Positions 26,002 to 34,495 of a DNA stretch of 64,000 bases are shown piece after piece. The notes under the pieces were generated by a model. That model worked only from the letters and a program-made list of their open reading frames with translations, was not told where the DNA came from and searched no databases. Within the stretch, counting starts at the first letter, position 1, and each line of letters opens with the position of its first letter. Source of the stretch: Pandoraea sputorum. GTDB taxonomy: Bacteria > Pseudomonadota > Gammaproteobacteria > Burkholderiales > Burkholderiaceae. The translations under genes were made by a program, and so were the position numbers. Location: contig NZ_CP010431.2 of NCBI RefSeq assembly GCF_000814845.2, positions 4,154,001 to 4,218,000 of the forward strand, written 5' to 3'.

Positions 26002-26400
26002 GATGAATCTCCCGGCCGCACGGCATCCGTCCGGCGTGGGAAGCGGGTTCGCGTTTCATGCAAAACACGCGAACGCACGCGCACGACGGGACAGCCCGAA
26101 CGGCAGACGTAAAACTTAATAAGGGAGCGTGCTACGAGAGACGGACGCTATCGGTACGACCCAGCAAAACCCTTCGTCGCGCGAGTGCTGCGGCTAAAGG
26201 GTGAAGGTATTCGACAGGTACATCTGAGGTGCGCGCCAACCCGACTATGCGAGTTAGCGGCTGGGAAGATCCCGGGGACTAACTCGCGGTGATGGTGTCG
26301 ACTTCGGTCGACCGGCAACTACCACTAGAACTACTGTCCACGGAAGGACCTCCTGAGAGCTATGACGGCGCGATTCTACCTCCGAGAGCGTCGAAAGAAA
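26002..26400 (-). promoter_or_regulatory. Long structured 5' leader of mgtA
   Basis: The stretch upstream of mgtA on the minus strand is full of hairpins: GCGAGTTAG/CTAACTCGC (26249-26257 with 26279-26287) enclosing GGGA/TCCC (26263-26266 with 26270-26273); GTCGAC-TTCG-GTCGAC (26297-26312); and ACCCTT/AAGGGT (26169-26174 with 26197-26202), followed on the minus strand by TTTTG, a weak terminator-like element. A motif GCTCTC-(A)-GGAGGT occurs twice, near 26348-26360 and 26378-26389. I find no M-box or yybP-ykoY core sequence in it. The transcription start is not determined; the limits given are approximate. Confidence 0.55.
26279..26341 (-). CDS. Candidate 20-codon leader peptide of mgtA
   Basis: GTG at 26341 is preceded by a full Shine-Dalgarno AGGAGGT (26354-26348) at six bases. 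The 20-codon frame begins V/M-D-S-S-S-S-G-S-C-R and ends in TAG at 26279-26281. Codons 3-8 are AGT AGT TCT AGT GGT AGT, all ending in T, whereas neighbouring genes strongly prefer codons ending in G or C. The stop codon lies in one arm of the 9-bp hairpin at 26249-26287, so a ribosome that finishes the frame would open that hairpin. This architecture is that of an attenuator leader peptide. Expression is unproven. Confidence 0.5.
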   Translation of the reverse strand: MDSSSSGSCRSTEVDTITAS

Positions 26401-26582
26401 AGTGACAATTCAAGGTGTTACAAAATGATGACAAATGGCACTTTCCTCGCGGCGACGGGTCATTCAGAATCTGTCACGCAATCGTCACAAACCGTCGGCC
26501 GGCGGCCGTTGAGGCGCCGGCACCGCTAAAGCGCCCCGGTCGCACGTTCAACCTCCGGCAGGCATTCGTCCCCCCGGAGTTC

Positions 26583-27185
26583 ATGGATTCGCTCAACCGC
26601 GCCCTCTTTCTCGCGATCAACGCCTCGCCCAATGTTAGCGATGGCGAACTGGCCATCGCCGTCTTCATTGCCAAATACCTGATCCTGCTGCTGCCGGTGG
26701 GCCTCGTCACGTTGTGGCTTGCAGGCGGACGCGACCGCGAAGGCGCGGTGCACGGCCTGCTAGGCGTGGGGCTCGTGCTGCTGATCAACTTCGTCATCGG
26801 ATTCGCCTGGTTCGAGCCGCGACCGTTCGTCGTCGGCCTTGGTACGAATCTGCTCGCCCACGCGCCGACGAGCGCCTTCCCGAGCAACCATGGCTCGATC
26901 ATGTTCACGTCGGCGTTCGTGCTGATGGGTACGGTGGCCCGCACGCCGCGTCTGCTCGGCAAGCTCCTTCTGATTTGCGCGCTGCCGGTGTGCTGGGCGC
27001 GCATCTACCTCGGCGTGCACTGGCCGGTCGACATGCTCGGCGCGCTGGTGGTGTCGCTGGTCGTCGCGCTCATCATGCGCACGGCGAGCGCACGCGAGAC
27101 GAGCCGTATCCTCGCGGCGATTCTCGAAGGCATCTATCGTCGCCTGCTGGCATGGCCGATTTCGCGCGGCTGGCTACGTCGTTGA
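26583..27185 (+). CDS. PAP2-family undecaprenyl-diphosphatase (BcrC/YbjG-like)
   Basis: A 200-residue inner-membrane phosphatase, expected to convert undecaprenyl diphosphate to the monophosphate so that the carrier lipid can be reused for peptidoglycan. The three PAP2 motifs are visible: WFEPRPF (motif 1 with Arg-Pro; the leading Lys is not obvious), SAFPSNHGS with the catalytic His, and CWARIYLGVHWPVD with the second His. Five or six hydrophobic helices are present. ATG 26583 was chosen because the upstream frame runs through leader-like DNA; GGAG is only three bases away. It is divergent from mgtA. Confidence 0.85.
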   Translation: MDSLNRALFLAINASPNVSDGELAIAVFIAKYLILLLPVGLVTLWLAGGRDREGAVHGLLGVGLVLLINFVIGFAWFEPRPFVVGLGTNLLAHAPTSAFPSNHGSIMFTSAFVLMGTVARTPRLLGKLLLICALPVCWARIYLGVHWPVDMLGALVVSLVVALIMRTASARETSRILAAILEGIYRRLLAWPISRGWLRR

Positions 27186-27237
27186 GCGGGGAGTTGCGGG
27201 AATTACAGGAATTGCAGGGGAGATGACTGGGAGACTC

Positions 27238-27255
27238 GGGAGATCCGAATCTCCC
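27238..27255. other. Small hairpin downstream of rnk and PAP2 genes
   Basis: GGGAGAT (27238-27244) pairs with ATCTCCC (27249-27255) around CCGA. It lies between two convergent genes and may stabilise 3' ends; there is no T-run. Confidence 0.4.
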
Positions 27256-27277
27256 ATTGGTGCTGCGGAGAAGGGAA

Positions 27278-27703
27278 TTAACGGTGGTATTCGCCAGCGG
27301 CTTCCGGCTGGTAGTCGAGGCCGAGCAATTCCAGCTCGATGAGATGACCGCCCGGCACTTGCCAGTGAATCGACTGGCCTACGCGCAGACCCAGCAGCGC
27401 GCTACCCACCGGCGCCAATACCGAAATGCCGTTTTCCGTGGTGGCGAGATGCTGCGGATACACGAGCGTCACGCGGTGCTCCTGCTGCGTGCTCAGGTCG
27501 CGATAGCGCACCACCGAATTCATCGTGGCGACATCGGCCGGCATTTGCTCCGGCTCGACGACGCTCGCCCGGGCGAGCTCTGTTTCGAGTGCCTCCACAT
27601 ACGGCAGGGCCGTGCGCGGCGCATTCTCGATGACCGAATAAAGACGATCGAGGTCGAGAGACGAGACAGTGATCGAAGGACGTTGTGCGTTGACGGTGGA
27701 CAT
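27278..27703 (-). CDS. rnk: Regulator of nucleoside diphosphate kinase (Rnk)
   Basis: A 141-residue member of the GreA/GreB C-terminal-domain family that lacks the long coiled coil used by Gre factors. In E. coli and Pseudomonas Rnk binds RNA polymerase through the secondary channel and affects nucleotide pools. Seen here: the N-terminal SSLDLDRLYSVIE helix, VVRYRDLSTQQEHRVTLVYP, and the C-terminal SILAPVGSALLG-like strand (ISVLAPVGSALLGLRVGQ) with IHWQVPGGH. The ATG at 27703 begins the conserved N-terminus. It is monocistronic and divergent from hemL. Confidence 0.9.
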   Translation of the reverse strand: MSTVNAQRPSITVSSLDLDRLYSVIENAPRTALPYVEALETELARASVVEPEQMPADVATMNSVVRYRDLSTQQEHRVTLVYPQHLATTENGISVLAPVGSALLGLRVGQSIHWQVPGGHLIELELLGLDYQPEAAGEYHR

Positions 27704-27851
27704 GTCGAAGGGCCTTGAATTTCCTTAGCGTTGAGAAAGTTGCCTTCAATCTAACAGAAGCCCCCGGCCGCGAGAAGTCCCGGACTTTGACGCCATCCGC
27801 TAGAATCGACGCATTAAGGTGAATAGGCCTATGCGCCGCAAAGCTGAAGTC

Positions 27852-29156
27852 ATGTCCGAAAACACTACGAATGTCGCGCTGTTCGAGCGCGCCCAGCAAA
27901 CCATTCCCGGCGGTGTGAACTCGCCCGTGCGTGCCTTCCGCTCGGTCGGCGGCACGCCGCGCTTCATCGCCCGCGCACAAGGCCCCTACATGTGGGACGC
28001 CGAAGGCGTTCGCTACATCGACTACATCGGCTCATGGGGCCCGATGATCGTCGGCCACCTGCATCCGGAAGTCGTCGCCGCCGTGCAAACGGCCATGTCG
28101 CAAGGCTTCAGCTTCGGCGCACCGACGCAAGCCGAAGTCCTGATGGCCGAAGAAATCTGCCGGCTCGTTCCGTCCATCGAGCAAGTGCGTCTGGTGTCCT
28201 CGGGCACCGAAGCGACGATGAGCGCATTGCGTCTGGCGCGCGGCTTTACGGGTCGCAACAAGATCGTCAAGTTCGAAGGCTGCTACCACGGTCACGCCGA
28301 CAGCCTGCTGGTGAAGGCCGGTTCGGGTCTGCTGACGTTTGCCGACTCGACGCGCAACGCGCCCTCCTCGGCCGGCGTGCCGCCCGAAGTCACGCGCGAC
28401 ACGCTGGTTCTCGAATACAACAACGTCGAACAACTGCGCGAACTGTTCGCCGGTCAGGGCAGCGAGATCGCGGCCGTGATCGTCGAGCCGGTCGCGGGCA
28501 ACATGAATCTCGTGCGCGGCTCGCGTCACTTTCTCCAGACGCTGCGCGAGCTGTGCACCGCGCACGGCGCCGTGCTGATCTTTGACGAAGTGATGTGCGG
28601 TTTTCGCGTCGGTCTGGGCGGCGCGCAGGCGCTTTACGGCATTACGGCCGACCTGACGTGTCTGGGCAAGGTGATCGGCGGCGGCATGCCCGCTGCAGCA
28701 TTTGGCGGACGCCGCGACATCATGTCGCATCTCGCACCGCTCGGTGGCGTCTATCAGGCGGGCACGCTCTCGGGTAACCCGCTGGCTGTTGCCGCCGGGC
28801 TCGCCACGCTCAAGTTGATTCAGGCGCCCGGCTTCTACGAAGATCTTGCCAAACGCACGTCGAAGCTCGTGAGCGGTCTTGTCGATGCCGCGCAGGCCGC
28901 CGGTGTGCCGTTCTCCGGCGACAGCGTCGGCGGCATGTTCGGTTTGTACTTCCGCGCCAACGTGCCGCAGAGCTTTGCCGAAGTGACGACGTCGGACGTC
29001 GCTCGCTTCAACAAGTTCTTCCACGCCATGCTCGATCGCGGCGTCTACCTCGCCCCGAGCGCGTTCGAGGCCGGGTTCGTGTCGGCCACGCACGACGACA
29101 CGATCATCGATGCAACGATCGACGCGGCGCGCGACGCGTTTGGGACGATTGCATGA
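27852..29156 (+). CDS. hemL: Glutamate-1-semialdehyde 2,1-aminomutase
   Basis: Converts glutamate-1-semialdehyde to 5-aminolevulinate, the precursor of haem and other tetrapyrroles, using pyridoxal phosphate. The 434-residue protein has [16 protein letters not shown] at the N-terminus, the PLP-phosphate region [28 protein letters not shown] with the cofactor Asp, and [16 protein letters not shown] with the Schiff-base Lys. ATG 27852 opens the conserved [11 protein letters not shown] end; the upstream Mets are in the promoter region. LemA follows about 100 bases later. Confidence 0.95.
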   Translation: MSENTTNVALFERAQQTIPGGVNSPVRAFRSVGGTPRFIARAQGPYMWDAEGVRYIDYIGSWGPMIVGHLHPEVVAAVQTAMSQGFSFGAPTQAEVLMAEEICRLVPSIEQVRLVSSGTEATMSALRLARGFTGRNKIVKFEGCYHGHADSLLVKAGSGLLTFADSTRNAPSSAGVPPEVTRDTLVLEYNNVEQLRELFAGQGSEIAAVIVEPVAGNMNLVRGSRHFLQTLRELCTAHGAVLIFDEVMCGFRVGLGGAQALYGITADLTCLGKVIGGGMPAAAFGGRRDIMSHLAPLGGVYQAGTLSGNPLAVAAGLATLKLIQAPGFYEDLAKRTSKLVSGLVDAAQAAGVPFSGDSVGGMFGLYFRANVPQSFAEVTTSDVARFNKFFHAMLDRGVYLAPSAFEAGFVSATHDDTIIDATIDAARDAFGTIA

Positions 29157-29254
29157 TCGCGTCCGAAAGCCCGCCTACCATTTGCACTGTGGTTCGTGCC
29201 ACGTTTTGCGCAGTCTGCCGGATGTCCGTCCGGTCATAACAAGGGGAAAACGTC

Positions 29255-29869
29255 ATGCAAATGCTACTGCCGATCCTTCGTCGTCAATCCTGGGTGCGAT
29301 GGCTCGCGCTGGGACTTCTCGCGTCGTTACTGTCCTCCTGCGGATACAACGAAATTCAGGTCAAGGACGAAGCGGTCAAGGCGTCCTGGAGCGAGGTCGT
29401 CAACCAGTACCAGCGACGTGCCGATCTGGTGCCGAACCTGGTGAACACGGTCAAGGGCTACGCGTCGCACGAGCAGGCCACGCTCACCGAGGTGATCAAC
29501 GCGCGCGCCAAGGCGACGAGCATCACCGTCACGCCGGAGACGCTCAACGATCCGGAAGCGTTCAAGCGCTTCCAGCAAGCGCAGGGTGAGCTGTCGGGCG
29601 CACTCTCGCGCCTGATGGCCGTCTCGGAGAACTATCCGAACCTGAAGGCCGACGGCCTGTTCCGCGACCTGCAATCGCAGCTCGAAGGCACGGAAAACCG
29701 CATCACGGTCGCGCGCAATCGTTACATCCAGTCCGTGCAGGACTACAACGTGTATGTGCGTCAGTTCCCGAACAATCTGACGGCCAAGATGTTCGGCTAC
29801 GGTACGAAGCCGAACTTCACCGTGGATAACGAGAAGGCTATCTCCACGGCGCCGGCCGTCAAGTTCTGA
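29255..29869 (+). CDS. LemA-family lipoprotein
   Basis: A 204-residue protein anchored by a lipobox (LLSSC at residues 26-30) after a hydrophobic signal sequence. The mature part is the LemA four-helix bundle: VKDEAVKASWSEVVNQYQRR, ADLVPNLVNTVKGYA, then ENYPNLKADGLFRDLQ, and GTENRITVARNRYIQSVQDYN (split across two conserved helices). LemA proteins occur beside TPM-domain proteins, as here, and form an envelope-associated module of unknown biochemical role. AAGGGG lies seven bases before the ATG. The next gene starts ten bases after the stop, so they form one operon. Confidence 0.9.
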   Translation: MQMLLPILRRQSWVRWLALGLLASLLSSCGYNEIQVKDEAVKASWSEVVNQYQRRADLVPNLVNTVKGYASHEQATLTEVINARAKATSITVTPETLNDPEAFKRFQQAQGELSGALSRLMAVSENYPNLKADGLFRDLQSQLEGTENRITVARNRYIQSVQDYNVYVRQFPNNLTAKMFGYGTKPNFTVDNEKAISTAPAVKF

Positions 29870-29879
29870 GGCCGCGGCA

Positions 29880-30784
29880 ATGACAGCGCTCATGCAACCG
29901 AAGCGCTTTTTGAGGGCGTTGTCGGCGTTGTTGGCGCTGTGGGCACTCGCGCTGGCCAGTCTGTGCTGGCTGGCGCTGCCCGCGAGCGCGCAAGCGCTGG
30001 TGGCGGTGCCCGCACTGACGGCGCGCGTGACCGATCTGACCGGCACGCTCACCACCGAGCAGCGCAACGCCCTTGAGGCGCAGCTCGCGCAATACGAGCA
30101 GCAACGCGGCAGCCAGATCTTCGTGCTGATGCTGCCGAGCACCGCGCCCGAGACCATCGATCAGTACAGCATCCGTGTCGCCGACGCCTGGAAGGCAGGC
30201 CGCAAGGGCGTGGACGATGGCGTCATCATGCTGATCGCGAAGGACAACCCGAACGACTTGCGCAAGATGCGCATCGAGGTCGGACGTGGTGTGCAAGGCT
30301 CGCTCACCGACGCCATTTCGGGCCGCATTCTGCGCGACGTCATGGCACCGTACTTCCGCAATGGCGACTTCTTCGGCGGCATCGCGGCGGGAACGGCGGC
30401 CGTGCAGGCGGCCATGAACAACGAGGCGTTGCCCGCACCGAATCTGCCGTCCACGCGCGCGCCGCACTCCGATTTGTCCGATTTTCTGCCGCTGCTCTTC
30501 ATCGTCTTCATCATCGCGATGGTGGTGATCATGGAAGGCCGCCGGCGCTTCAGCGGTCCCGGCTTGCCGAGCGATCCCAACGACCCGCGCTCGCGCGTGC
30601 TCACCGGTCAGCGCGGACGCATCGGCCCGGGGGGTTCGGCGGGATCGGTGGTATTGGCGGAGGCATCGGGGGCGGACTCGGCGGTGGCTGGGGACGTAAC
30701 GACGGCGGTGGTGGCGGTGGTGGTGGCTTTGGCGGCGGAGGCGGCGGCGGTTTCGACGGCGGCGGCTCGTCCGGCAACTGGTGA
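29880..30784 (+). CDS. TPM-domain membrane protein (YgcG family), frameshifted at a G6 tract
   Basis: An exported TPM-domain protein: signal peptide to about residue 38 (PASAQA), TPM domain about 45-175 (VTDLTGTLTTEQRNALEAQL, DDGVIMLIAKDNP, RIEVGRGVQGSLTD), one membrane helix (LPLLFIVFIIAMVVIME), then a Gly-rich tail. The frame in the assembly breaks at G6 (30629-30634): frame 0 leaves the Gly-rich tail and runs to 30962, whereas one extra G or a -1 slip restores GGFGGIGG... to FDGGGSSGNW and TGA at 30782-30784. That stop overlaps the GTG start of the next gene, strongly favouring the restored end. A sequencing error, a true mutation or slippage would each explain it. Confidence 0.8.
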
Positions 30785-31338
30785 AGACGATGACGACAGC
30801 ACACGAACCGGCAGTTGCAATGCAACCGAAACCGCACGACGTGTCCCGCTGGTTGCGTCACGCGGGCACGTGGCGGGCGCATGCCCGCTGGCTATTCCCC
30901 GACAACGCACTCGACACGCTGGAAGCCTCGATCCGCGAATCCGAATCGGAGCATCGTTGTGAAATCCGGCTGGTGATCGAAGCGGCCATGCCGCTCGCCA
31001 ATGTGTGGCGCGGGCAAACGTGCCGTCAACGCGCCGTTCAACTGTTTCACCATCTGGGTGTCGCGCACACCAGCGAGCGCACAGGCATACTGCTGTACAT
31101 CAACATCGCCGATCACGATATCGAGCTGATCGCAGACAAAGGCATCAATGCGCTGGTGGACGATGTCAGGTGGGAAGCCGTCGTGAAGCAGATGAGCGCC
31201 GGGTTTCGCGATGAACGCTACGTCCAGAGCGTGCTCGACGCACTGAACACCCTGCGCGGCATTGCGCGCGAATCCCTGCCAGCCCATGCTGGCGCAGCCC
31301 CGGACAATGCGTTGACCGACCGGCCGCTGATGCTCTGA
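30781..31338 (+). CDS. Second TPM-domain protein
   Basis: A 185-residue protein starting at GTG 30781 (overlapping the previous stop as GTGA) or at ATG 30790. It has a TPM-type domain without a clear signal peptide: LDTLEASIRESESEHRCEIR, AVQLFHHLGVAHTSERTGIL, then LLYINIADHDIELIADKGI, and VVKQMSAGFRDERYVQSVLD. Such cytosolic-looking TPM proteins accompany the secreted one in LemA operons. Its function is unknown. RibD follows 14 bases later, so lemA-TPM-TPM-ribD may be one transcript. Confidence 0.85.
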   Translation: MKTMTTAHEPAVAMQPKPHDVSRWLRHAGTWRAHARWLFPDNALDTLEASIRESESEHRCEIRLVIEAAMPLANVWRGQTCRQRAVQLFHHLGVAHTSERTGILLYINIADHDIELIADKGINALVDDVRWEAVVKQMSAGFRDERYVQSVLDALNTLRGIARESLPAHAGAAPDNALTDRPLML

Positions 31339-31352
31339 CGATCTTACGTCTC

Positions 31353-32450
31353 ATGTTTTCCGATCAGGATTTTGACTACATGCGCCGCGCGCTGGCATTG
31401 GCCGAGCGCGCGATGTTTACTACGACGCCGAACCCGCGCGTGGGCTGCGTCATCGTGCAGGACGGCCGTGTCATCGGCGAAGGCTTCACCCAGCCCGCCG
31501 GGCAGGATCACGCCGAAGTGCAGGCCATGAAGGACGCGCGCGTGCGCGGCGAATCGGTGCGCGGCGCAACGGCCTACGTCACATTGGAACCGTGTAGCCA
31601 TTACGGCCGCACGCCGCCGTGCGCCAAAGGGCTCATCGAAGCGGGCGTGAAGCGCGTGATCGCCGCGATGGAAGATCCCAACCCGCTCGTCGCAGGGCGC
31701 GGTCTGAGCATGCTGCGTGATGCCGGTATCGAGGTGCGCTGCGGTTTGCTGGAAAACGAAGCGCGCGAGATGAACATCGGCTTCATCGCCCGCATGACGC
31801 GCGGCACGCCGTGGGTGCGCATGAAAGTGGCGGCGAGTCTCGACGGCAAGACGGCGCTGCACAACGGCGTGAGTCAGTGGCTGACCGGCCCGGCGGCACG
31901 CGCCGACGGCCATGCATGGCGCGCGCGCGCCTGCGCGATTCTCACGGGCATCGGCACCGTGCGCGAAGACGATCCGTCGCTGACAGTGCGCGAGGTGGAA
32001 ACGACGCGCCAGCCGCTGCGTATCGTCGTCGACTCTCGCCTGGACATCGCCCCGACGGCAAAGGTGCTTGCAGGCGGCAATGCGCTCATTGTCTGCGCCA
32101 ACGGCGATGCGGATCGCGTGGCCCGACTGCGCGATCTGGGCGTCGACGTGCTCGATCTGCCGAACCCCAACGGCAAGGTCGAATTGCCTGCGCTACTGCG
32201 TGCGCTGGGCGAGCGTCAATTCAACGAAATCCACGTGGAAGCCGGTTACAAGCTCAACGGTTCGCTGCTGCGCGAAGGCTGCGTGGACGAACTGCTGACG
32301 TACTTCGCGCCGAGCATCGTCGGCGATGCGCAAGGCATGTTCAACCTGCCCGCCCTCACTTCGCTCGACGACAAGCTCGCACTGACGTTCACCGACGTGC
32401 GCATGATCGAGACCGATCTGCGTGTGATGGCCCGGGTGAAGCGGGACTGA
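31353..32450 (+). CDS. ribD: Bifunctional riboflavin deaminase/reductase
   Basis: Catalyses two steps of riboflavin synthesis: deamination of the GTP-derived pyrimidine and reduction of its ribose side chain. The 365-residue protein has an N-terminal zinc deaminase (HAEVQAMKDA and TLEPCSHYGRTPPCAKGL with the zinc Cys/His and catalytic Glu) and a C-terminal NADPH reductase (VAASLDGKTALHNGVSQWLT, IHVEAGYKLNGSLL). It starts 14 bases after the TPM gene. Riboflavin synthase (ribE), often next, is not here; ribBA and ribH lie about 9.4 kb further on. Confidence 0.95.
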   Translation: MFSDQDFDYMRRALALAERAMFTTTPNPRVGCVIVQDGRVIGEGFTQPAGQDHAEVQAMKDARVRGESVRGATAYVTLEPCSHYGRTPPCAKGLIEAGVKRVIAAMEDPNPLVAGRGLSMLRDAGIEVRCGLLENEAREMNIGFIARMTRGTPWVRMKVAASLDGKTALHNGVSQWLTGPAARADGHAWRARACAILTGIGTVREDDPSLTVREVETTRQPLRIVVDSRLDIAPTAKVLAGGNALIVCANGDADRVARLRDLGVDVLDLPNPNGKVELPALLRALGERQFNEIHVEAGYKLNGSLLREGCVDELLTYFAPSIVGDAQGMFNLPALTSLDDKLALTFTDVRMIETDLRVMARVKRD

Positions 32451-32483
32451 CGTGCCGCCGAAACTCGCCGGGTAGTAAAAACA

Positions 32484-32517
32484 AAAACGGGGCGTGCCGT
32501 GTGGCGCGCCCCGTTTT
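32484..32517. terminator. Bidirectional terminator after ribD
   Basis: AAAACGGGGCG (32484-32494) pairs with CGCCCCGTTTT (32507-32517). It separates ribD from the convergent decarboxylase gene and can work both ways. Confidence 0.85.
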
Positions 32518-32569
32518 GCATGGCCCGGCGAGACGATGAAACGGCCTGCCGTGCCCGTCGTTCTGTGTC

Positions 32570-33331
32570 CTACACGTGGAAACCCACGCGACCGAGCGAT
32601 TCCATCTCGACCGACACGTACTGGCCCGGCTGGATGTACTCGGCCGGTGTCGCGCCGCCCGCCATCACGATCCAGCCCGCCTGCAACGGCTCGCCCGCCG
32701 CCGCCGACAGACGCGCCGCCGCCACGAGCGAGCGCAGCGGATGACCCAGCAGCGCCGCCGTCGAACCCACTTGCACGGTGCGGCCATTGATCGACATCGC
32801 CAGCCCCAGATTCGAGAAGTCGACGTGCGGGCTATGCCACGCACCGATCACGAAACCGCTGGACGACGCGTTGTCGGCAATCACTTCCGGCAACGTGAAC
32901 TTGAAGTCCTTGTAGCGCGAGTCGATGATCTCGATAGCCGGTGCGATTGCCTCGACCGCCGCCAGCGCCTGCGGCCCGGTGACGTTGCCTTCGAGCGGCT
33001 TCTTCAGAATGAAGGCGATTTCCGGCTCGACACGAGGATGCACGTAACGCTTGAAGTCGATGGACGTGCCCTCTTCGATCTGCATGCCGGACGTCAAACG
33101 CCCCCAGATCACATCGGACAGCCCCATCTGAATCATCTTCGCGCGGCTGGTGAAGCCCATCTTCACGCCGACGCGCGTCTCGCCACGCTCGGCACGGCGC
33201 GCCAGCGAGGCGGCCTGAATGGCGTAGGCGTCGTCGAGCGACAGGCGGTTATCAGTGTCGAACTGTTCGACTTCGTGGGCGAAATGCGCTGCGTCGTCGA
33301 GCAGCTTGGCGTAATCGTGGATGTGGCTCAT
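32570..33331 (-). CDS. 4-oxalocrotonate decarboxylase (2-oxo-3-hexenedioate decarboxylase)
   Basis: A 253-residue member of the hydratase/decarboxylase family (DmpH/XylI type) that decarboxylates 2-oxo-3-hexenedioate in the meta-cleavage lower pathway. [33 protein letters not shown] (metal-ligand Glu pair), [12 protein letters not shown] and [14 protein letters not shown] match the decarboxylase branch as I recall it. ATG 33331 overlaps the preceding hydratase stop by four bases (ATGA). The enzyme normally forms a complex with the hydratase encoded next door. Assignment within this family is fairly, not fully, secure. Confidence 0.8.
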   Translation of the reverse strand: MSHIHDYAKLLDDAAHFAHEVEQFDTDNRLSLDDAYAIQAASLARRAERGETRVGVKMGFTSRAKMIQMGLSDVIWGRLTSGMQIEEGTSIDFKRYVHPRVEPEIAFILKKPLEGNVTGPQALAAVEAIAPAIEIIDSRYKDFKFTLPEVIADNASSSGFVIGAWHSPHVDFSNLGLAMSINGRTVQVGSTAALLGHPLRSLVAAARLSAAAGEPLQAGWIVMAGGATPAEYIQPGQYVSVEMESLGRVGFHV

Positions 33332-34158
33332 CGTGCAGCCTCGCTGGCAGGTTCAAAGACGGCGCGGACCGAGCCCAGGCCATTGATGCGGGTCTCGAAG
33401 ATGTCGCCCGGGGTGACGGCGGCCATCGGACCAAGAGCGCCCGAAAGCACCAGATCGCCCGCCTTGAGCGGCGTGCCCACCGCAGCCATCGTGCGCGCGA
33501 GCCACACCACGGCGTTGATCGGGCTGCCCAGACAGGCCGCGCCTGCGCCGACCGAGACCGGCTCGCCGCGACGCTCGAGCACCATGCCGCACATGCGGAC
33601 GTCGAATTCCGAGAGCTTCTTCGGCGTGTTGCCGATCACATAAGCCGATGACGAAGCGTTATCGGCAATCGTGTCGGTGATACGGATATTCCAGTCGGCC
33701 ACGCGGCTGCCGACGATTTCCAGCGCAGGCAACGCGTACTCGATGGCATTCAGAACATCCAGCTGGCCCGGATGCTCGACGTTCAGATCGCGGCCGATCA
33801 CGAACGCAATCTCGGCTTCGATCTTCGGTTGCGTGAGGATCGAGGCAGGAATCGGTTCGCCGTCGCCATAGCCCATGTCGTCGAACAACAGGCCGAAGTC
33901 AGGCTGATCGACGCCGAGCTGCTTCTGCACGGCGACCGACGTCAGACCGATCTTGCAGCCCACGATACGGCGACCGGCCGCGAGGCGTCGCTCGGTGTTG
34001 ATGCGCTGAATGGCGTAAGCGTCGTCGATGGTGAGCGGTGCGAACGTGTCGCGCAGCGGGGCGATGAAACGGTGCGAGCGTTCGGCTTCGAGCAGCGCAT
34101 CGGCAGCCTGCTGGAGACGCGCCTGTGTGGCCGCGTCGCGTTGGATGGCGTTGCTCAT
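33328..34158 (-). CDS. 2-keto-4-pentenoate hydratase (DmpE/XylJ/MhpD type)
   Basis: A 276-residue hydratase that adds water to 2-hydroxypenta-2,4-dienoate to form 4-hydroxy-2-oxovalerate. [37 protein letters not shown] and [24 protein letters not shown] (each a conserved segment of the family, the first and last read in parts) show the fold and the metal-binding Glu residues. ATG 34158 shares one base with the tautomerase TAA. The N-terminal about 25 residues form an extra helix. Translationally coupled on both sides in a three-gene operon. Confidence 0.85.
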   Translation of the reverse strand: MSNAIQRDAATQARLQQAADALLEAERSHRFIAPLRDTFAPLTIDDAYAIQRINTERRLAAGRRIVGCKIGLTSVAVQKQLGVDQPDFGLLFDDMGYGDGEPIPASILTQPKIEAEIAFVIGRDLNVEHPGQLDVLNAIEYALPALEIVGSRVADWNIRITDTIADNASSSAYVIGNTPKKLSEFDVRMCGMVLERRGEPVSVGAGAACLGSPINAVVWLARTMAAVGTPLKAGDLVLSGALGPMAAVTPGDIFETRINGLGSVRAVFEPASEAAR

Positions 34159-34367
34159 TACGCGCCCGCCTTGGCCGGCGCTGCCGGCTCGTCCTTCGTG
34201 CGCTCGCCCACGGCCCAGTGGGCGGCCGGCACTTGCGTCGCGAAAACGCGAATCGATTCGAGCGGCGCGCCGAGCGTTTCGTGTACGGTGCGCGCCACGG
34301 CCTTCACACAGGCCTTGACGGCAGCGTCATCGCGGCCCTCGATCAGATTGATATGTACGATTGGCAT
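34158..34367 (-). CDS. 4-oxalocrotonate tautomerase
   Basis: A 69-residue tautomerase that shifts the double bond of 2-hydroxymuconate, with the N-terminal Pro (exposed after Met removal) as the catalytic base. [20 protein letters not shown] is the typical first strand and helix, and the Arg of [11 protein letters not shown] aligns with the substrate-binding position. The C-terminal [12 protein letters not shown] is a low-complexity tail. AGGAG lies about seven bases upstream. First gene of the operon tautomerase-hydratase-decarboxylase, divergent from a LysR regulator. Confidence 0.88.
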   Translation of the reverse strand: MPIVHINLIEGRDDAAVKACVKAVARTVHETLGAPLESIRVFATQVPAAHWAVGERTKDEPAAPAKAGA

Positions 34368-34439
34368 GATGCGGTCTCCTGAAATGCTCGATAGAGCGGC
34401 TTCGTGCAGGCATGATGCGCGCGCGCAAAGATACCGTCC

Positions 34440-34477
34440 AATACCAAATTTCCAGATTCCGATACTATTTCGGTATT
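34440..34477. promoter_or_regulatory. LysR-type operator region
   Basis: ATAC-N7-GTAT (34462-34476) has the T-N11-A form typical of LysR sites, and AATACC (34440-34445) mirrors GGTATT (34472-34477). The region sits in the 128-base divergent gap between the tautomerase operon and the LysR gene, just upstream of the latter. Confidence 0.6.
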
Positions 34478-34495
34478 GAGTTGAAACACTGAATC

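Noticed and set aside
26194..26223. A 9-codon ATG frame in the mgtA leader
   Set aside because: No Shine-Dalgarno sequence precedes it, and a frame this short is expected by chance.
26002..26400. M-box or yybP-ykoY riboswitch before mgtA
   Set aside because: Neither the M-box core (GCUGCUGCCC-type loop) nor the yybP-ykoY GGGGAGUAGC loop could be found on the minus strand; described as an unclassified leader instead.
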